Positions 1 to 10,652 are shown, counted from the first letter of the stretch. The stretch is DNA of 64,000 nucleotides from Histomonas meleagridis (GCA_020186115.1 WSYJ01000017.1:124001-188000), one strand, 5' to 3'. The notes: a model not told the origin generated them from the letters alone. Translations and numbers: made by a program.

Positions 1-63
1 ATATTTAAAAGTTAAAAAAAGTAATTAAAGCATATTAACAAAAATAGTAATTTTTGAAATGTT

Positions 64-465
64 TAATGGAGTTTGTATCCAAATTTACGGAGAAGTTGCA
101 TACGTCCTTCCTTATCCTCAGCTGTTTCAACACCTTTTGGTTTTGCAAAACCATCAATTACGCCCATTACACCACGGCCTTGTTATGATTTGGCAACAAC
201 AACCTGGAGTGGGTTAGCTGTAGCAGCAAAAAGTGTAACTATTTCGGGGACGTTACGAAGTGATTGTAAGACATTTTTCGAGAAAATTATAAATGTGTGT
301 CCGCATCCAATTTTTTGAGTATTTGTTGGGAATTGTTGATATTTTATATCATTTTTTCAGAAAAGGGATTACAAGCTTCGAACATATTCTGGATGGGGAA
401 TTTGGGTACTTATACAATAGGAATTGAAAGGGTGGCTACTCACCTTAAAGTGACACATAAATTGA
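64..465 (-). pseudogene. Decayed adenosine-specific kinase-like gene (PF04008 type)
   Basis: Read on the minus strand, codons from about 320 down to 64 give segments typical of the prokaryotic adenosine-specific kinase family: GCGHTFIIFSKN, then NVPEIVTLFAATANP, then an in-frame TAA, then [12 protein letters not shown] and a C-terminus ending [10 protein letters not shown] before the natural stop at 64-66. Further upstream (about 370-465) only weak similarity remains (VPKF...FEAC) with more stops, and no start methionine can be placed. The family is mainly bacterial and archaeal, so a laterally acquired gene is likely (inference). The internal stop and the eroded N-terminus argue for a pseudogene. 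The family assignment is by remembered consensus and is not verified by a search. Confidence 0.7.
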
Positions 466-766
466 TAGAAAGTAACCTGTAAACTCCATGGTAAATCAGT
501 AAAAAAAATATTGCCAGAATTTTTCATATCTGTAACATTCAGTACCTGTATCAAATTAATACCTACATAATACACATACTTTAAAGAAGATGTTCAGAAT
601 CATTTATTCATACAAATGCAAAAATCCTGTTCTAGAAAAAATTATAGACTTACACCCTAAAGCACCATACGCATTTACTATAGTTTAGTAATATTCAGAG
701 AGAACTTTTAATTTTAAAATAAAAAATAAAAAAGTCAGTTGAAATTGATTTTTAGTTCAATTGAAG

Positions 767-1360
767 TTATACAACAGCAAATATCGTTGCAATTAAAACT
801 ATTGTTAATGCGAAAGATGTTATGCTTCTCATTCTTATGCCAGCACTATCACCACCGCCCCCTTCTTCCTTTGGAAGAATATCAAGTATTTCGTCATATT
901 CCAATGAATATTTGATGTTACTTGGAATTCCTGAAACATCAATGTATTGCTTAGGTGAATGCTTTTCTGGATCTTGTAATATTTCTATGTCATCCATAAT
1001 AAGATTATTTGCTGTTAATTCACCTGATGGCTTCCTTGAAGATGAAGTAGCTAAGTATAATGTATTAAACTTTATATTGCCAAGAAAATTGATTGTCCCA
1101 ATATAAGAAAAATCAAGATATACAAAAGGAAGTGAATTTGAGATATCATTAACGCTTGACGTTATGTTCACAAGACTATGTGAAAATATAAATGAAAGCT
1201 TATTATGAGTATTTCCTAAATCTAGAATTTCATCTTTCTTTGAAACATCAAGAAAAATGCATGAATAATTACTAATGAGGTCAGAAAGTTTTAGATTAAG
1301 TGGAGGATATTCCTCATATTCGTATTTAAAATTAGAAACTGCAGCTACAGCATCACGCAT
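767..1360 (-). pseudogene. Truncated surface-protein paralogue (Gly-linker/TM family)
   Basis: A 197-residue ORF. It contains a segment SGELTANNLIMDD, a late segment DVSGIPSNIKYSLEYDEI, a short Gly linker (GGGGD) and a hydrophobic C-terminus (about residues 178-197). The same order is found in the larger protein at 58523-59785 (SFEANNLISSQ, DTSNVPQNIKI, a long Gly/Asp/Gln linker, TM), so the two are probably paralogues. The N-terminal half with its signal peptide is missing here. An overlapping frame at 1345-1500 gives coding-like sequence (YETTMEMYYRELPDKY) that would join only after a frameshift near 1350, interrupted further up by a poly-A run at 1506-1522. It is therefore probably a decayed copy. 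There is no cytoplasmic tail after the hydrophobic end. Confidence 0.5.
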
Positions 1361-1650
1361 AATTTGCGAAAATAATTATCTCCTTTATATTTGTCGGGCA
1401 ACTCACGATAATACATTTCCATCGTTGTTTCATACATTTCACTAAGGTAAAGAAATTTCCATGAAACACTTGGAGTAATACAGAAATATAAGAACAGCAT
1501 TTCACAAAAAAAAAAAAAAAAAGATGAATCACACTTACAATATTTGAATGTGAATAAATGCCACCCAACAATAAAAAAGCCAACACTTCGATGAAGATAA
1601 ATCATTGAAAATGAAAAATTTGAAAATTCTTTATAAATGATTTTCCACAT

Positions 1651-2953
1651 TTCCTCAAACTGTTATAAAAAAACAAATATGAATTATAAGAATGGCAAGT
1701 AGTTTTTTGTTTAAATTTGGAATGTAGATAAGTCATCAATGGTTAATCCCATATTCCAATAATTGATCAATTCTTCAAAAAATCCAATTGGAAAACATTT
1801 AGAATGTTTATTACAAGATTTATAAAAACAAGCTCGTAATATAACTGATTAAATATTTATGATTTCACAATGTCAATCCAAACTGATAAATTCTTGAACA
1901 CTATTGTTAAGCACAGTCATTTTTGCAAAAAAACTAAAAATAACATTTATTGTCAAAACCTGTGAAAGGACAGAAACTTCAGGGCTATGGACAGATTTTC
2001 TGGACTGCACACTAAAATTCAAAGAAGACTTAAAAATAAAAACAACTCAAAAACTGTTATTAATTGGCCGGCCAAATAATAAGAGATATTATGAAGAGAA
2101 AATATTGCTTTACCAAGAAAATTTTGTAGGATCTTTTATAAATAATAAAATTTTATTAAAACTTTAAGTTCTAATATTGTTCACATCGAAAATTATACAT
2201 AAAACAAATATTGTACATTTAGGGAAAAATTTTTTTACATGATGATTTTAAAAATGCAATATAATAAAATGTAGTATAATAAGTAAAAAACAAAGCCCCA
2301 AAATTTCGAAAACCAATTTTGAAAAATTATTGATTTTTGAGACTTTGAAATTTTGTTTATCATAATTATGATAATTTTAATTTTCCATGAAATTTTGTTT
2401 TTGGCTTGCTTAATTGATATAAAATACTTTTCCTAAATATTGTTAATGTGCATTTTGATTCTATTATAGTGAAACTAAAAATCATTTAAAATTAAAAAAA
2501 AACAAAAATATCGTTCAAAACTAGGATGTATCAAAATATAACTTCAAAACAAATCATGAGTTCTATTGTTATGATTGAATTGCATTAATACATTCATGGC
2601 GTGGAGATAAAGAAGAAACAGGTTAATTGGGCTTAACGTACAAAAAAGGGTGAATTATGAGAGCAAAGGGGTATTTCTATATTACATCCCCGAGATGCTC
2701 TTGGAGAGGTATATCAGTAAAAATTTATATATACAATATGATACAACTTTTTTCACATAATTATTCCAGCAGCTAAATTTTTATATAATAAATTATATAT
2801 GTTGTATCAAATTATTTTGTTCGAATGTTTCTTTTGTATATTCATGATTAAAGTTTACACATTGATTTTTATGCTTGTAATTCCTTTTGTGATAAATCAT
2901 ACAAAAATAAAAAGTGCATATTCAAATTTTCGATTCACATGTCGTTCGATTGA
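1651..2953. other. Long AT-rich intergenic region
   Basis: No gene can be supported here. A short plus-strand ORF (1904-2167, 87 codons, Lys-rich) has no recognisable domain and could be chance or a decayed fragment. A slightly more GC-rich patch around 2590-2720 stands out from its surroundings but has no RNA fold or motif I can name. The last 20 bases or so before the importin gene include TTCACA, which fits a trichomonad-type initiator (TCAYW) about 20 nt upstream of the ATG. Confidence 0.4.
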
Positions 2954-5332
2954 ATGGAAGAAATTTGTTATTTTCTTCAAGAATCTCTTTCTGGAGATCC
3001 AAATTCCTATCTAATATCAAGCCAATTTTTTTCAGAAAAGTTAAAAGATCCTGAATTTCCACAATTTTTAATTACAATTCTTTCTTCAAATCAATTTCCA
3101 AATCACATTCAGTTTGCAGCATCACTTCAACTCAAATCTCTTTCAAAGAATTATGATTTCATAAGACAGTTTGCTCTTGAAAAATTTATTTGCATTTTTA
3201 ATTTTTCCATTCCACTCATTCAAAAACAATTGCTTCCTATCCTTAAAGAAATAATACAGTATATTATTGACAATAATCAATTTAATGATTTAATAATTTT
3301 TGTGGATAAATTATTATCAGATTCATCAAACTCTTTGATAGGTATTTCAGTGCTTCGTAGTATCTTTAATCTCAAAATAAAAATTATACCAGGAATTGGA
3401 AGTTTAACACAAATATCAATTTTAATTTATCAAATTCTTCTGAAATATTTTTCCACTTTTTTCTCTCATCCTCCACAAACAATTCATTCAGAACTTCTTT
3501 TAGTTAATCGTCTTTGTAATTATTTATTTCCATTAAATTACATTGAAGTTATTGTTGTAATATTTAACACAGACCCACTTTTTGAGTTATATTCAAAGGA
3601 TGTACTCAAAATTTGTGTATCACTCATTGAAATTCATCCAAAAGAAATTCAACAAAATTCACTGGCTATTCTCAATTTAATTTTAAACAAGAAGAAAGAA
3701 AATAAAATCATCGAATCATTAAATTATTTAATCTTTAGATATTTAAATCAAATGATTCGAATGCCGTTTTTATTTGAGATTATTTCACCATATATTAATG
3801 AATTAGTTTTTAATTTTTTATTTGATTTTTTTAATTTAACAAATGTTGATATCCAAATGATCAATGAAAACCCACAAAACTTTATACTCAATAAACATTC
3901 ATTTCTAAATGATATGCAGTTTCCTATTTTTTCAACGATTGTTTTAAATCTTTTTTCGAATCATCTTTCCCAAGAATTATATCAAGGAATGCTTCAACAA
4001 GTAACAAAAGTTCTGAATGAAAATGATCAAAATGTTTTAAATATTTATGGCGCTATGTATTTTGCAGGATGTTCATTATTTAATTTAAATGAAGAATTAA
4101 TTAAAAATGGAATTATAATAATTATGAAATCATTTATGCCAATTTTAAATGCACAAAAAAATAATGAAATTGTTAAAACTTCTTTTTTTATGTTCATTAG
4201 TTTTGTTAGTAATTATATGAAAGATATCGAAATTTTATACTTTTGCTTTAATGAATTTATAAATGATTCATCAAGTTTAATCAAAAAATATTTTGCATTA
4301 ATTTCATTTGGGAATTTAATTCATCAATTTCCAGATAAAATTAATGAAATATATTCATATGTTTCAAGTAATATAAATGTTTTAGTTTCGAAGATTTTTG
4401 AAATCGATCGACTTTTTCAGATTGACGATATAACTTTTTCAATGCGAAAGATATTTGAATACTTTATGCCGCTATTAATTCCTTTTATGGATAATATCAT
4501 TAATGAGTTATTACAACATTTTTATGGTTCAATAATACAAAATGATGATGATTGTATTGAAGAATATAAGAATACTATTATTAATTTTTCGGAATTTATG
4601 AAAAATAAATCAATTTCATTTTATTCGACATCAATTTCACAAATTATTTTACTAATTTTACAACTAGATTCGAATGATTTAAATTATTTTTATGAGATTT
4701 TATATAAATTTTGTAATGATTCACCTATAATTAACGAAATATTTGTTAATGTTTTTATTATGTTAAATGGAATTATTAACAAAACATTTCTTGAAGATTA
4801 TATTTATATTTCTAGAATTATTTTTTGTATATTAAAGAAAACACCAAATCTAATGAATGATAATAATTGTTTTAACATTATAATGAATATATTTGATATC
4901 ATTGTACAAAATTCTAAAGAAACTTTTGATTTCTCTGCTGTGATATTAATGTATCAAATCATTTTCATTGGATTTAAACAATTTCCTCAAGTAAAAAATG
5001 TTTTTCCTCATTTTTTAGAATTAATAACAAATATTAATGATATTAATTTAGCTGATGCTATTGCAGCATGTGTATCATATTCACCAGAAATTACTTTAAA
5101 GAATGAAAATAATTTTTTGATTTGGTTAAAGTTTTCAAGTAGTAAATGTTTCTTACATTCGTTAATAGGAATTATTTATAATTGGGATAATAATCCGGAT
5201 TATATTAAAGAAAAAAATGAAATAATTATGAATGCAATCCAAGCTAATTTGGAAAAACTTGAAAATGAAAATGATCACGAAAATGATATTTTTAACATAA
5301 ATGAAATTATTGAATTTTATCAAAAACGATAA
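2954..5332 (+). CDS. Importin-beta family karyopherin (importin-7/8-like)
   Basis: A 792-residue all-helical HEAT-type protein. The N-terminus (about residues 20-75: SEKLKD, FLITILSSN, IQFAASLQLKSLSKN) has the pattern of the importin-beta N-terminal domain that binds Ran-GTP, where a repeat ends in 'R/Q-AA-x-x-LK-x-L'. The following SIPLIQKQLLPILKEII matches the second HEAT repeat of Nmd5/Sxm1/importin-7. The rest alternates hydrophobic helices with acidic or Asn-rich loops, and the C-terminus is acidic (ENDHENDIFN). At 792 residues it is shorter than the usual 950-1050, as is common for protist karyopherins. The presumed role is Ran-dependent transport of cargo through nuclear pores. The start is the first ATG after an initiator-like TTCACA. 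The next gene lies convergent about 560 nt away. The subfamily is tentative. Confidence 0.72.
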   Translation: MEEICYFLQESLSGDPNSYLISSQFFSEKLKDPEFPQFLITILSSNQFPNHIQFAASLQLKSLSKNYDFIRQFALEKFICIFNFSIPLIQKQLLPILKEIIQYIIDNNQFNDLIIFVDKLLSDSSNSLIGISVLRSIFNLKIKIIPGIGSLTQISILIYQILLKYFSTFFSHPPQTIHSELLLVNRLCNYLFPLNYIEVIVVIFNTDPLFELYSKDVLKICVSLIEIHPKEIQQNSLAILNLILNKKKENKIIESLNYLIFRYLNQMIRMPFLFEIISPYINELVFNFLFDFFNLTNVDIQMINENPQNFILNKHSFLNDMQFPIFSTIVLNLFSNHLSQELYQGMLQQVTKVLNENDQNVLNIYGAMYFAGCSLFNLNEELIKNGIIIIMKSFMPILNAQKNNEIVKTSFFMFISFVSNYMKDIEILYFCFNEFINDSSSLIKKYFALISFGNLIHQFPDKINEIYSYVSSNINVLVSKIFEIDRLFQIDDITFSMRKIFEYFMPLLIPFMDNIINELLQHFYGSIIQNDDDCIEEYKNTIINFSEFMKNKSISFYSTSISQIILLILQLDSNDLNYFYEILYKFCNDSPIINEIFVNVFIMLNGIINKTFLEDYIYISRIIFCILKKTPNLMNDNNCFNIIMNIFDIIVQNSKETFDFSAVILMYQIIFIGFKQFPQVKNVFPHFLELITNINDINLADAIAACVSYSPEITLKNENNFLIWLKFSSSKCFLHSLIGIIYNWDNNPDYIKEKNEIIMNAIQANLEKLENENDHENDIFNINEIIEFYQKR

Positions 5333-5890
5333 CATATTTGGATTATGTCCTTCTTTAATATATTGCTTATGAAAATAAATGTTTTTTGATAGTTCTTCAT
5401 AAATATAGTTGGTATATTGATTTTGATATATAATGTACAAAAAAAATATGATGTTGTTAAGTTTTCACATAAATTTGGTTCAATTAATTCGTTTACAATA
5501 ATTTTTTCAAAAAGATAAAATGAATTGAGTTTAAAAAACAAGCAAAAATATCTCTAAACATGTAATATGATGCATTTTAAAGTTCTCTCTTAAATATTCT
5601 AAAAATATTTCATCAGAACATCCTGCTAAAATAAGAACATATCATAAAATTAAATGAATATGGAAATTCTTGGTTAAAATATGTTAAAGAAGATGCAACA
5701 GATTCAATATACTGCTTACTTGTTCAAGAGATTGTAACATTTGATGTCTTTCTCTTATGGATTTGTTCACTATAAAGAAGTGATCTGACAAACAAAAAAT
5801 TATTTGAATAGTTTATATAACCAGACTTTTTCAATATAATTTGATCGTAATCGTTACAAAAAGTGCACAAAAAATATTCAAAAGTTTACT
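5333..5890. other. Intergenic region between convergent genes, with an orphan promoter-like motif
   Basis: This is the space between the ends of the importin and armadillo genes. It holds no ORF of useful length. On the minus strand a GCACTTTTTGTAACG motif near 5850-5865 resembles the element found before several starts in this window. It faces a short coding-like stretch (5684-5790) that has no ATG near the motif. It could mark a small transcript or a lost gene. Confidence 0.35.
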
Positions 5891-7207
5891 TTATTGGTTC
5901 ATCAGGTTCAAAACGTTTGACGAAAGCATTGCTATTTGCTGATTCTCATTAAACTCATCATCACAAATCGCCAAAAATATGTCGCATTTGTCCAAATATT
6001 CCACAATTTTCTTATGGAACTGTTCGTTATTATCTGCCAATAAAATGACTAATGTCTGCAATATCAATACAGTTAACTGCACTTGCGAATTTGCGAACAA
6101 GAAATTTAATAACTTCTCCAACATTCCTAAGTTGTTAATAACTTCGTCGTGGTTTGAATATTGAAGTAAATAACAAATACAATAAACACATTCCGATTGC
6201 TTTTGATAGGACGAGTTCACGAAAGAGAGTTCTAACATTTTGATGAAAATTGGATTTGAAATTCTTATTTGTGTATTACCTTTAGATTCTTTTAAATACC
6301 GACTTAAATACCATAGCGCAGCTGATGATATATCATTGTTTTCATTTGTTATATAATTAATGATTATCTCGGATGCATCAAATTTCGCATAACCTAAAAA
6401 TATTATTGCCGCTCGAATTTCATCAATTTGATTACTCTGTAAATGTGCTAATGCTTCTTGACATAAATCAGTGTTTTGTATTATTTCCGGAAAATTCGAT
6501 ATCTTTTGACTACAATATCCGATGTATTCCATGAACCAAAATGGCATTAAAGGTTTAATTTGAATCATTAATTGTATTAATTCGATTGCTTCATTAGTAT
6601 TGTTTATATTTAATATTATATTTTTTAATAAAATTTTACAATATGAATATTTAATAAGTTTTGTTACGTCTTTAATCATTATTAAGATTTGTTGAATAGT
6701 AAAATTAGTAAGAATTAAACCAATTGGTGAAGTCGCTGATATTCTTGATAATAATATAATGAGTGATGGATATATTTGTGTTTCCCATTTGTTTAAGACA
6801 AATTGTAACAATTGACAAATGTTATTTGATATGAATAACTTCTTTAATTCATCATTATGAAATGATGAAAATGTATTTGCAATACAAGAAATAGTATATC
6901 GAACAATTGTAATGTTATCACTTTGTAAAAATGTTAATATTCGATTCGAAAGTTGAGGGATATCAAAATATTTTGGTACTTCATAATCAAAAAGCATTCC
7001 TTGAAGAACATTTAATGCATTTATAACTTCTACTTCATTCATACATAATTCTGGATTACTTAAGAAATCAAAAATTAAATTATAATTTTCAGATTGTTGT
7101 GATAAACTTAACTTATTTGGTTCAATAATTCTTGTTCGAAGATCATTACGTGATGGCCCATAGCCTAAGAATTCAAAAGCATTACGCGGCGGAATGATTA
7201 CAGTCAT
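5891..7207 (-). CDS. Armadillo-like helical repeat protein
   Basis: A 438-residue protein built of helical repeats of about 40-45 residues. Representative stretches are LQSDNITIVRYTISCIANTF, WETQIYPSLIILLSRISA and EIRAAIIFLGYAKFDASEI. The layout (short N-terminal arm with PPRNAFEF and an Arg-containing patch, then ARM repeats) resembles importin-alpha and related trichomonad ARM proteins, but I see no clear importin-beta-binding domain rich in basic residues. I therefore call only the fold. The likely role is as a protein-binding scaffold, possibly in nuclear transport. The ATG at 7205-7207 is preceded by an ACCGTTTT element about 40 nt upstream. Confidence 0.6.
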   Translation of the reverse strand: MTVIIPPRNAFEFLGYGPSRNDLRTRIIEPNKLSLSQQSENYNLIFDFLSNPELCMNEVEVINALNVLQGMLFDYEVPKYFDIPQLSNRILTFLQSDNITIVRYTISCIANTFSSFHNDELKKLFISNNICQLLQFVLNKWETQIYPSLIILLSRISATSPIGLILTNFTIQQILIMIKDVTKLIKYSYCKILLKNIILNINNTNEAIELIQLMIQIKPLMPFWFMEYIGYCSQKISNFPEIIQNTDLCQEALAHLQSNQIDEIRAAIIFLGYAKFDASEIIINYITNENNDISSAALWYLSRYLKESKGNTQIRISNPIFIKMLELSFVNSSYQKQSECVYCICYLLQYSNHDEVINNLGMLEKLLNFLFANSQVQLTVLILQTLVILLADNNEQFHKKIVEYLDKCDIFLAICDDEFNENQQIAMLSSNVLNLMNQ

Positions 7208-7245
7208 AAATGAATTTGATGCTACTTCACTCGCAACTTCACTTC

Positions 7246-7260
7246 TAAAACGGTTTTTAT
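7246..7260 (-). promoter_or_regulatory. CCGTTT-type promoter element
   Basis: On the minus strand this reads AAAAACCGTTTTA, 39-53 nt upstream of the armadillo gene ATG. The same ACCGTTT core lies before several other starts (DAW1, COMMD2, DUF3447 locus A). The reverse complement contains an AACGG core, as in Myb recognition sites; that link is inference. Confidence 0.4.
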
Positions 7261-7345
7261 CAAAAGCGAAGTTTTTGAATTGCCCCTTTCTGAGGTTTAT
7301 TTTGATGCGACCAAAAAAAAAATTTATTTACAAAAAAATATTATT

Positions 7346-8977
7346 TTATTGAGAAAGCGAATCTGTTTCTTGTAAATATAGAATCCATCTATCTAATACT
7401 TCATGTAAATTATTAGTGTCTTTGCATTTTTCTCTTCGTTCTTTAAGTAATTCAATTCTTGCTTCCTTTTGTTTGCCAATTATTGTTTTCTCTACTTCTC
7501 TAATTTCTTTAATGTTTCCATCATTTTCTCTTAAGAATTTAGCGTAAACATTTAACATTGTTATTTGATCATTGATATTTAATTCACATTTCTCGGACAT
7601 TAATTGTCTTCTAAAAGTATTTTTAGCTCTTTCTAAATCACCTGATTCAATAAACGCTTTAACAACCATTGCTAAAGCAAGTGGAATTGCGCCACATTTA
7701 GATAATAATTGATCAATATCAATTGATTCTTTCATTATTCTTAAAAATGCAGAAATTGATGAATATTCATATGGTGATGCATAATCTAATACTTTCAATA
7801 ACAAATTAACAGCATTAGATTTCATCTCATCTGTCTTGTTCTCACGAATGCCTTCACGAAGCATAAAAGAGGCTACTGCTATTGCTGATTCACCGGGGAT
7901 ATGAGGCTTATCGGCGAGACCGTTAAAAATTGAATGGGCTAATACAAAGTTTGATGTCGATTCTGCAAAAAGACCTCGAAGACGTTGATATTCAGGATCA
8001 CGAGAAACAGGAGATGCATCACCACGACGAAGAACATCTTCTGCTGCTGCTGGATTAAAGTTATTAAGATATATCGCATATTTCATCCAAATGTCTGGAC
8101 ATAAATTACATGGAATTAAACAACGTTCATATGTATGACAAACTTTGGAGACATCAGCTTCATTGTGTTCCATGTAATCAAGATATTCATACCAATTTGC
8201 AATTTGAAGTTCACCAGGTTTTTGGAAATGGAAATAACTTCGAATTATCTTATACTCAAAATAAACAGTGACCGCTGCAGCTCGAGCGGCTTCTAAATAT
8301 GATTGATAACGAAGATCAAAAATTAATTGTTGCATTTTTGATGAAAAATCATCTGCACCTAATGTTACATCGTTTTCTGCGAGTTCATTTAACTTAAAAT
8401 CAATTTCGGATTTCTCTGCTGGAGAAGCTGCCTTTTCTATGGAATGGTGTGAAGAATGTTCGACAAATGATTTCCAAAATGAATCAAGATTACGAATTGG
8501 TGATGATAAAACTCTAGCAAAAAGAGCTGAAGCATTATCATACTTTTGATGTTCTTCTTCCCAATTGATATAAAGTGACCAAATGCTATCACTATTATAA
8601 TCATTTCCAATATGGCTAACAGCACGCTCGAAAACTGAACGGATATCATCCTCTGTAATATCGAAATTGTACTTCACTACGAAATCGCAATAAAATTGCC
8701 ACATTTCAACACTTGATTCAAGAACATCATGAGCAACAGCTCTGTCGAATATCTCGATGGAGTCACGTACTGATTTTGTTGGGTTGTTTTGTTGGACAAC
8801 AAGAGCCCATTTATTCCAGTAAATGTGCATTAATGGAAATCGTTGTAAAAAACCAGAATATGCTCGAACAATACCATCATAATTTTTTGAGCTTTCGGCT
8901 ACTTGAACAAGTTCTGTCCAGAAATGAGGATTGTATGGATTTTTATCGACTAACGCCCACAGGTTCGTTTCGGACAT
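7346..8977 (-). CDS. PRP39: Pre-mRNA-processing factor 39 (U1 snRNP-associated, HAT repeats)
   Basis: 543 residues from the first ATG (MSETNLW). The open frame continues 23 codons further to a TTG but has no other ATG. It consists of half-a-TPR (HAT) repeats: PHFWTELVQVAES near the N-terminus, the repeat with IYWNKWALVVQ, VEMWQFYCDFVVKY, SIWSLYINWEEEH, and the hallmark Prp39 stretch VCHTYERCLIPC followed by IWMKYAIYL. Prp39 dimers (Prp39/Prp42 in yeast) scaffold the U1 snRNP for 5' splice-site recognition in the nucleus. Its presence shows a working spliceosome even though the genes around it appear intronless. The length is slightly under the family norm of about 600. A CAAAAAGTGC motif and an AACGG core lie 30-60 nt upstream of the ATG. 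Confidence 0.82.
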   Translation of the reverse strand: MSETNLWALVDKNPYNPHFWTELVQVAESSKNYDGIVRAYSGFLQRFPLMHIYWNKWALVVQQNNPTKSVRDSIEIFDRAVAHDVLESSVEMWQFYCDFVVKYNFDITEDDIRSVFERAVSHIGNDYNSDSIWSLYINWEEEHQKYDNASALFARVLSSPIRNLDSFWKSFVEHSSHHSIEKAASPAEKSEIDFKLNELAENDVTLGADDFSSKMQQLIFDLRYQSYLEAARAAAVTVYFEYKIIRSYFHFQKPGELQIANWYEYLDYMEHNEADVSKVCHTYERCLIPCNLCPDIWMKYAIYLNNFNPAAAEDVLRRGDASPVSRDPEYQRLRGLFAESTSNFVLAHSIFNGLADKPHIPGESAIAVASFMLREGIRENKTDEMKSNAVNLLLKVLDYASPYEYSSISAFLRIMKESIDIDQLLSKCGAIPLALAMVVKAFIESGDLERAKNTFRRQLMSEKCELNINDQITMLNVYAKFLRENDGNIKEIREVEKTIIGKQKEARIELLKERREKCKDTNNLHEVLDRWILYLQETDSLSQ

Positions 8978-9010
8978 TTTTTTGGCTTGATCCAAAGGGT
9001 AATTTTTACG

Positions 9011-9035
9011 CTTAACCGTTGTGAAGCACTTTTTG
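9011..9035 (-). promoter_or_regulatory. Promoter elements of PRP39 (CAAAAAGTGC plus AACGG)
   Basis: In gene orientation this reads CAAAAAGTGCTTCACAACGG, 34-58 nt before the ATG at 8977. It includes a TTCACA initiator-like site and both motifs that recur upstream of other genes here. Its position supports the downstream ATG over the longer TTG-initiated frame, which would place these elements inside the coding sequence. Confidence 0.45.
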
Positions 9036-9301
9036 TCTTTTTTCAATTTTTTGCACGTTTATTCTTTCATCAACGAAAAAAATATTCTTCTTCAACAATA
9101 AATACAGAGAAACTTTCTCCTCTATTTGAAATATGAATGAAATTTTTTAATGAAAAAGAATTTTATATACAGAAATTGAAATTAAAATCATATCAATTAT
9201 AATTTTAAAATTAACATTAATTCACTTTGATATGTTAACATTTCCCTTTTTTAAAATAAAATTATGTACATAATTATGTATCCTTTATTACTCAAACATT
9301 T

Positions 9302-10603
9302 TCATTCTAATTGTAAAGCATCCGCATCATTCTCACTTACTTCGCCCGCTTTCCATTGCCTTATAGTATTATCTTTTGATGCAGTTAAAATTCGATCACC
9401 CGCATAATTAAATGCGCATGTAAAAATTGCTTCAGAATGTCCCTCAAGAACTTCCAAGCAATTACCATTTGTTACATCCCATAAACGTGCCGTTGCATCA
9501 TCACTTGCTGTTAATATCTTATTTCCTTGTGGAGAAAACAACACCTTGCCAACTTCATTTGTATGGCCTTCACAGTTAGCTAACAATTCACCGCTAATTG
9601 CAGACCATACTTTAGCTGTAGTATCTGTTGATGAAGTAGCAACTTTTGTTGAATCTAATGAAAACGCAACACTAATTACTTCCCCTGAATGTCCCTTAAG
9701 AACATGAAGAGCTTTTGGTGACCTTGAATCCCAAATACGAGCTGTCTTATCTAATGAACCTGTGAGAATGTAACGACCGTTAGAGCTAAAAACTGCTCCG
9801 CATATGTCAGATTGGTGACCGTTAAGAGACGATACGCAATCACCCGTTCTGATATCCCAAAGACGTGCTGTTTTATCAAAGGAAGAAGTTAGAAGAATAG
9901 AATCTGAAGGATGGAAATCAAGTGAAATGACTTCGGCAGTATGATCTTCAAGAATATGAAGACATTGACCAGATTCAACATCCCATAATCGAGCTGTACA
10001 ATCCATAGATGCACTAGAAAGAAGTTTGGTGTCTTGGCTAAACTTCACAACAACCACTTCTTTGGTGTGACCTTTTAACATATGAAGATTATTACCATCT
10101 TTAACAGACCAAATTCCTGCATTATGATCAAAAGAGCCTGTTCCAACGAGGCTGCCATAAGGTAGATTAAAGCATGCACTGTAAACCGCATTTGTATGTC
10201 CATTAAAAGTTGTAATACATTGTCCACTTTCAGTATCCCAAACTCGAGCTGTGCGATCATATGAGGCTGTTAAAAACAATTCACCCATTTTGTTGAACTG
10301 ACAGTCAACGAGAGGCATTTTGTGGACTTTGTGAACGTGTTGAAGAAAATATGATGAATAGTTAATGTTTTGCATATGAAGGATGTCTTTGAGTGCTTCT
10401 TCGAGCTTCTTAACATGCCTTTGATGAAATTCACTGTTTTCCAATATAATTTTTTGTGCAAGAGCCGAAATATCTGTTAAATTGGTAATTAAAGGTAATG
10501 CAATTTGCTTTTCCTGAATTTCCTCACCTACTTGAATTTTTAATTGAAGTGCAGGTGGATAATATCTAACTTGCATCGATTTTAGTTTTGGTTGGGACGA
10601 CAT
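9302..10603 (-). CDS. DAW1: Dynein assembly factor with WD repeats 1 (ODA16 homologue)
   Basis: 433 residues. The N-terminal signature KSMQVRYYPPALQLKIQ closely follows the K-L-K-S-x-x-x-RYYPP start of DAW1/ODA16. A helical stretch follows, then eight WD40 repeats (about residues 93-425), with blades ending YDRTARVWD, FDHNAGIWS, MDCTARLWD, FDKTARLWD, LDKTARIWD, TDTTAKVWS, DDATARLWD and KDNTIRQWK. The last repeat (GHSEAIFTCAFNYAGD) is nearly the family form. ODA16 is a cargo adaptor that links outer-arm dynein to intraflagellar transport, so the protein is expected in the cytoplasm and flagella. The length matches the family (about 415). A conventional ATG lies at 10601-10603, with an ACCGTTTAT element 50-61 nt upstream. 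This is one of the surest calls in the window. Confidence 0.93.
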   Translation of the reverse strand: MSSQPKLKSMQVRYYPPALQLKIQVGEEIQEKQIALPLITNLTDISALAQKIILENSEFHQRHVKKLEEALKDILHMQNINYSSYFLQHVHKVHKMPLVDCQFNKMGELFLTASYDRTARVWDTESGQCITTFNGHTNAVYSACFNLPYGSLVGTGSFDHNAGIWSVKDGNNLHMLKGHTKEVVVVKFSQDTKLLSSASMDCTARLWDVESGQCLHILEDHTAEVISLDFHPSDSILLTSSFDKTARLWDIRTGDCVSSLNGHQSDICGAVFSSNGRYILTGSLDKTARIWDSRSPKALHVLKGHSGEVISVAFSLDSTKVATSSTDTTAKVWSAISGELLANCEGHTNEVGKVLFSPQGNKILTASDDATARLWDVTNGNCLEVLEGHSEAIFTCAFNYAGDRILTASKDNTIRQWKAGEVSENDADALQLE

Positions 10604-10652
10604 TTGGTGCGACTATTTAACGTGCGAGAAATAAACGTTCAATTAGTGATAA

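Noticed and set aside
73-318. Plus-strand 81-codon ORF over the kinase relic
   Set aside because: The recognisable protein similarity is on the minus strand; the plus-strand frame has no family features.
1345-1650. Separate gene upstream of the 767-1360 ORF
   Set aside because: Only the last 35 codons look coding and they run into the next ORF through a likely frameshift; the remainder is a poly-Phe stretch from an A-run.
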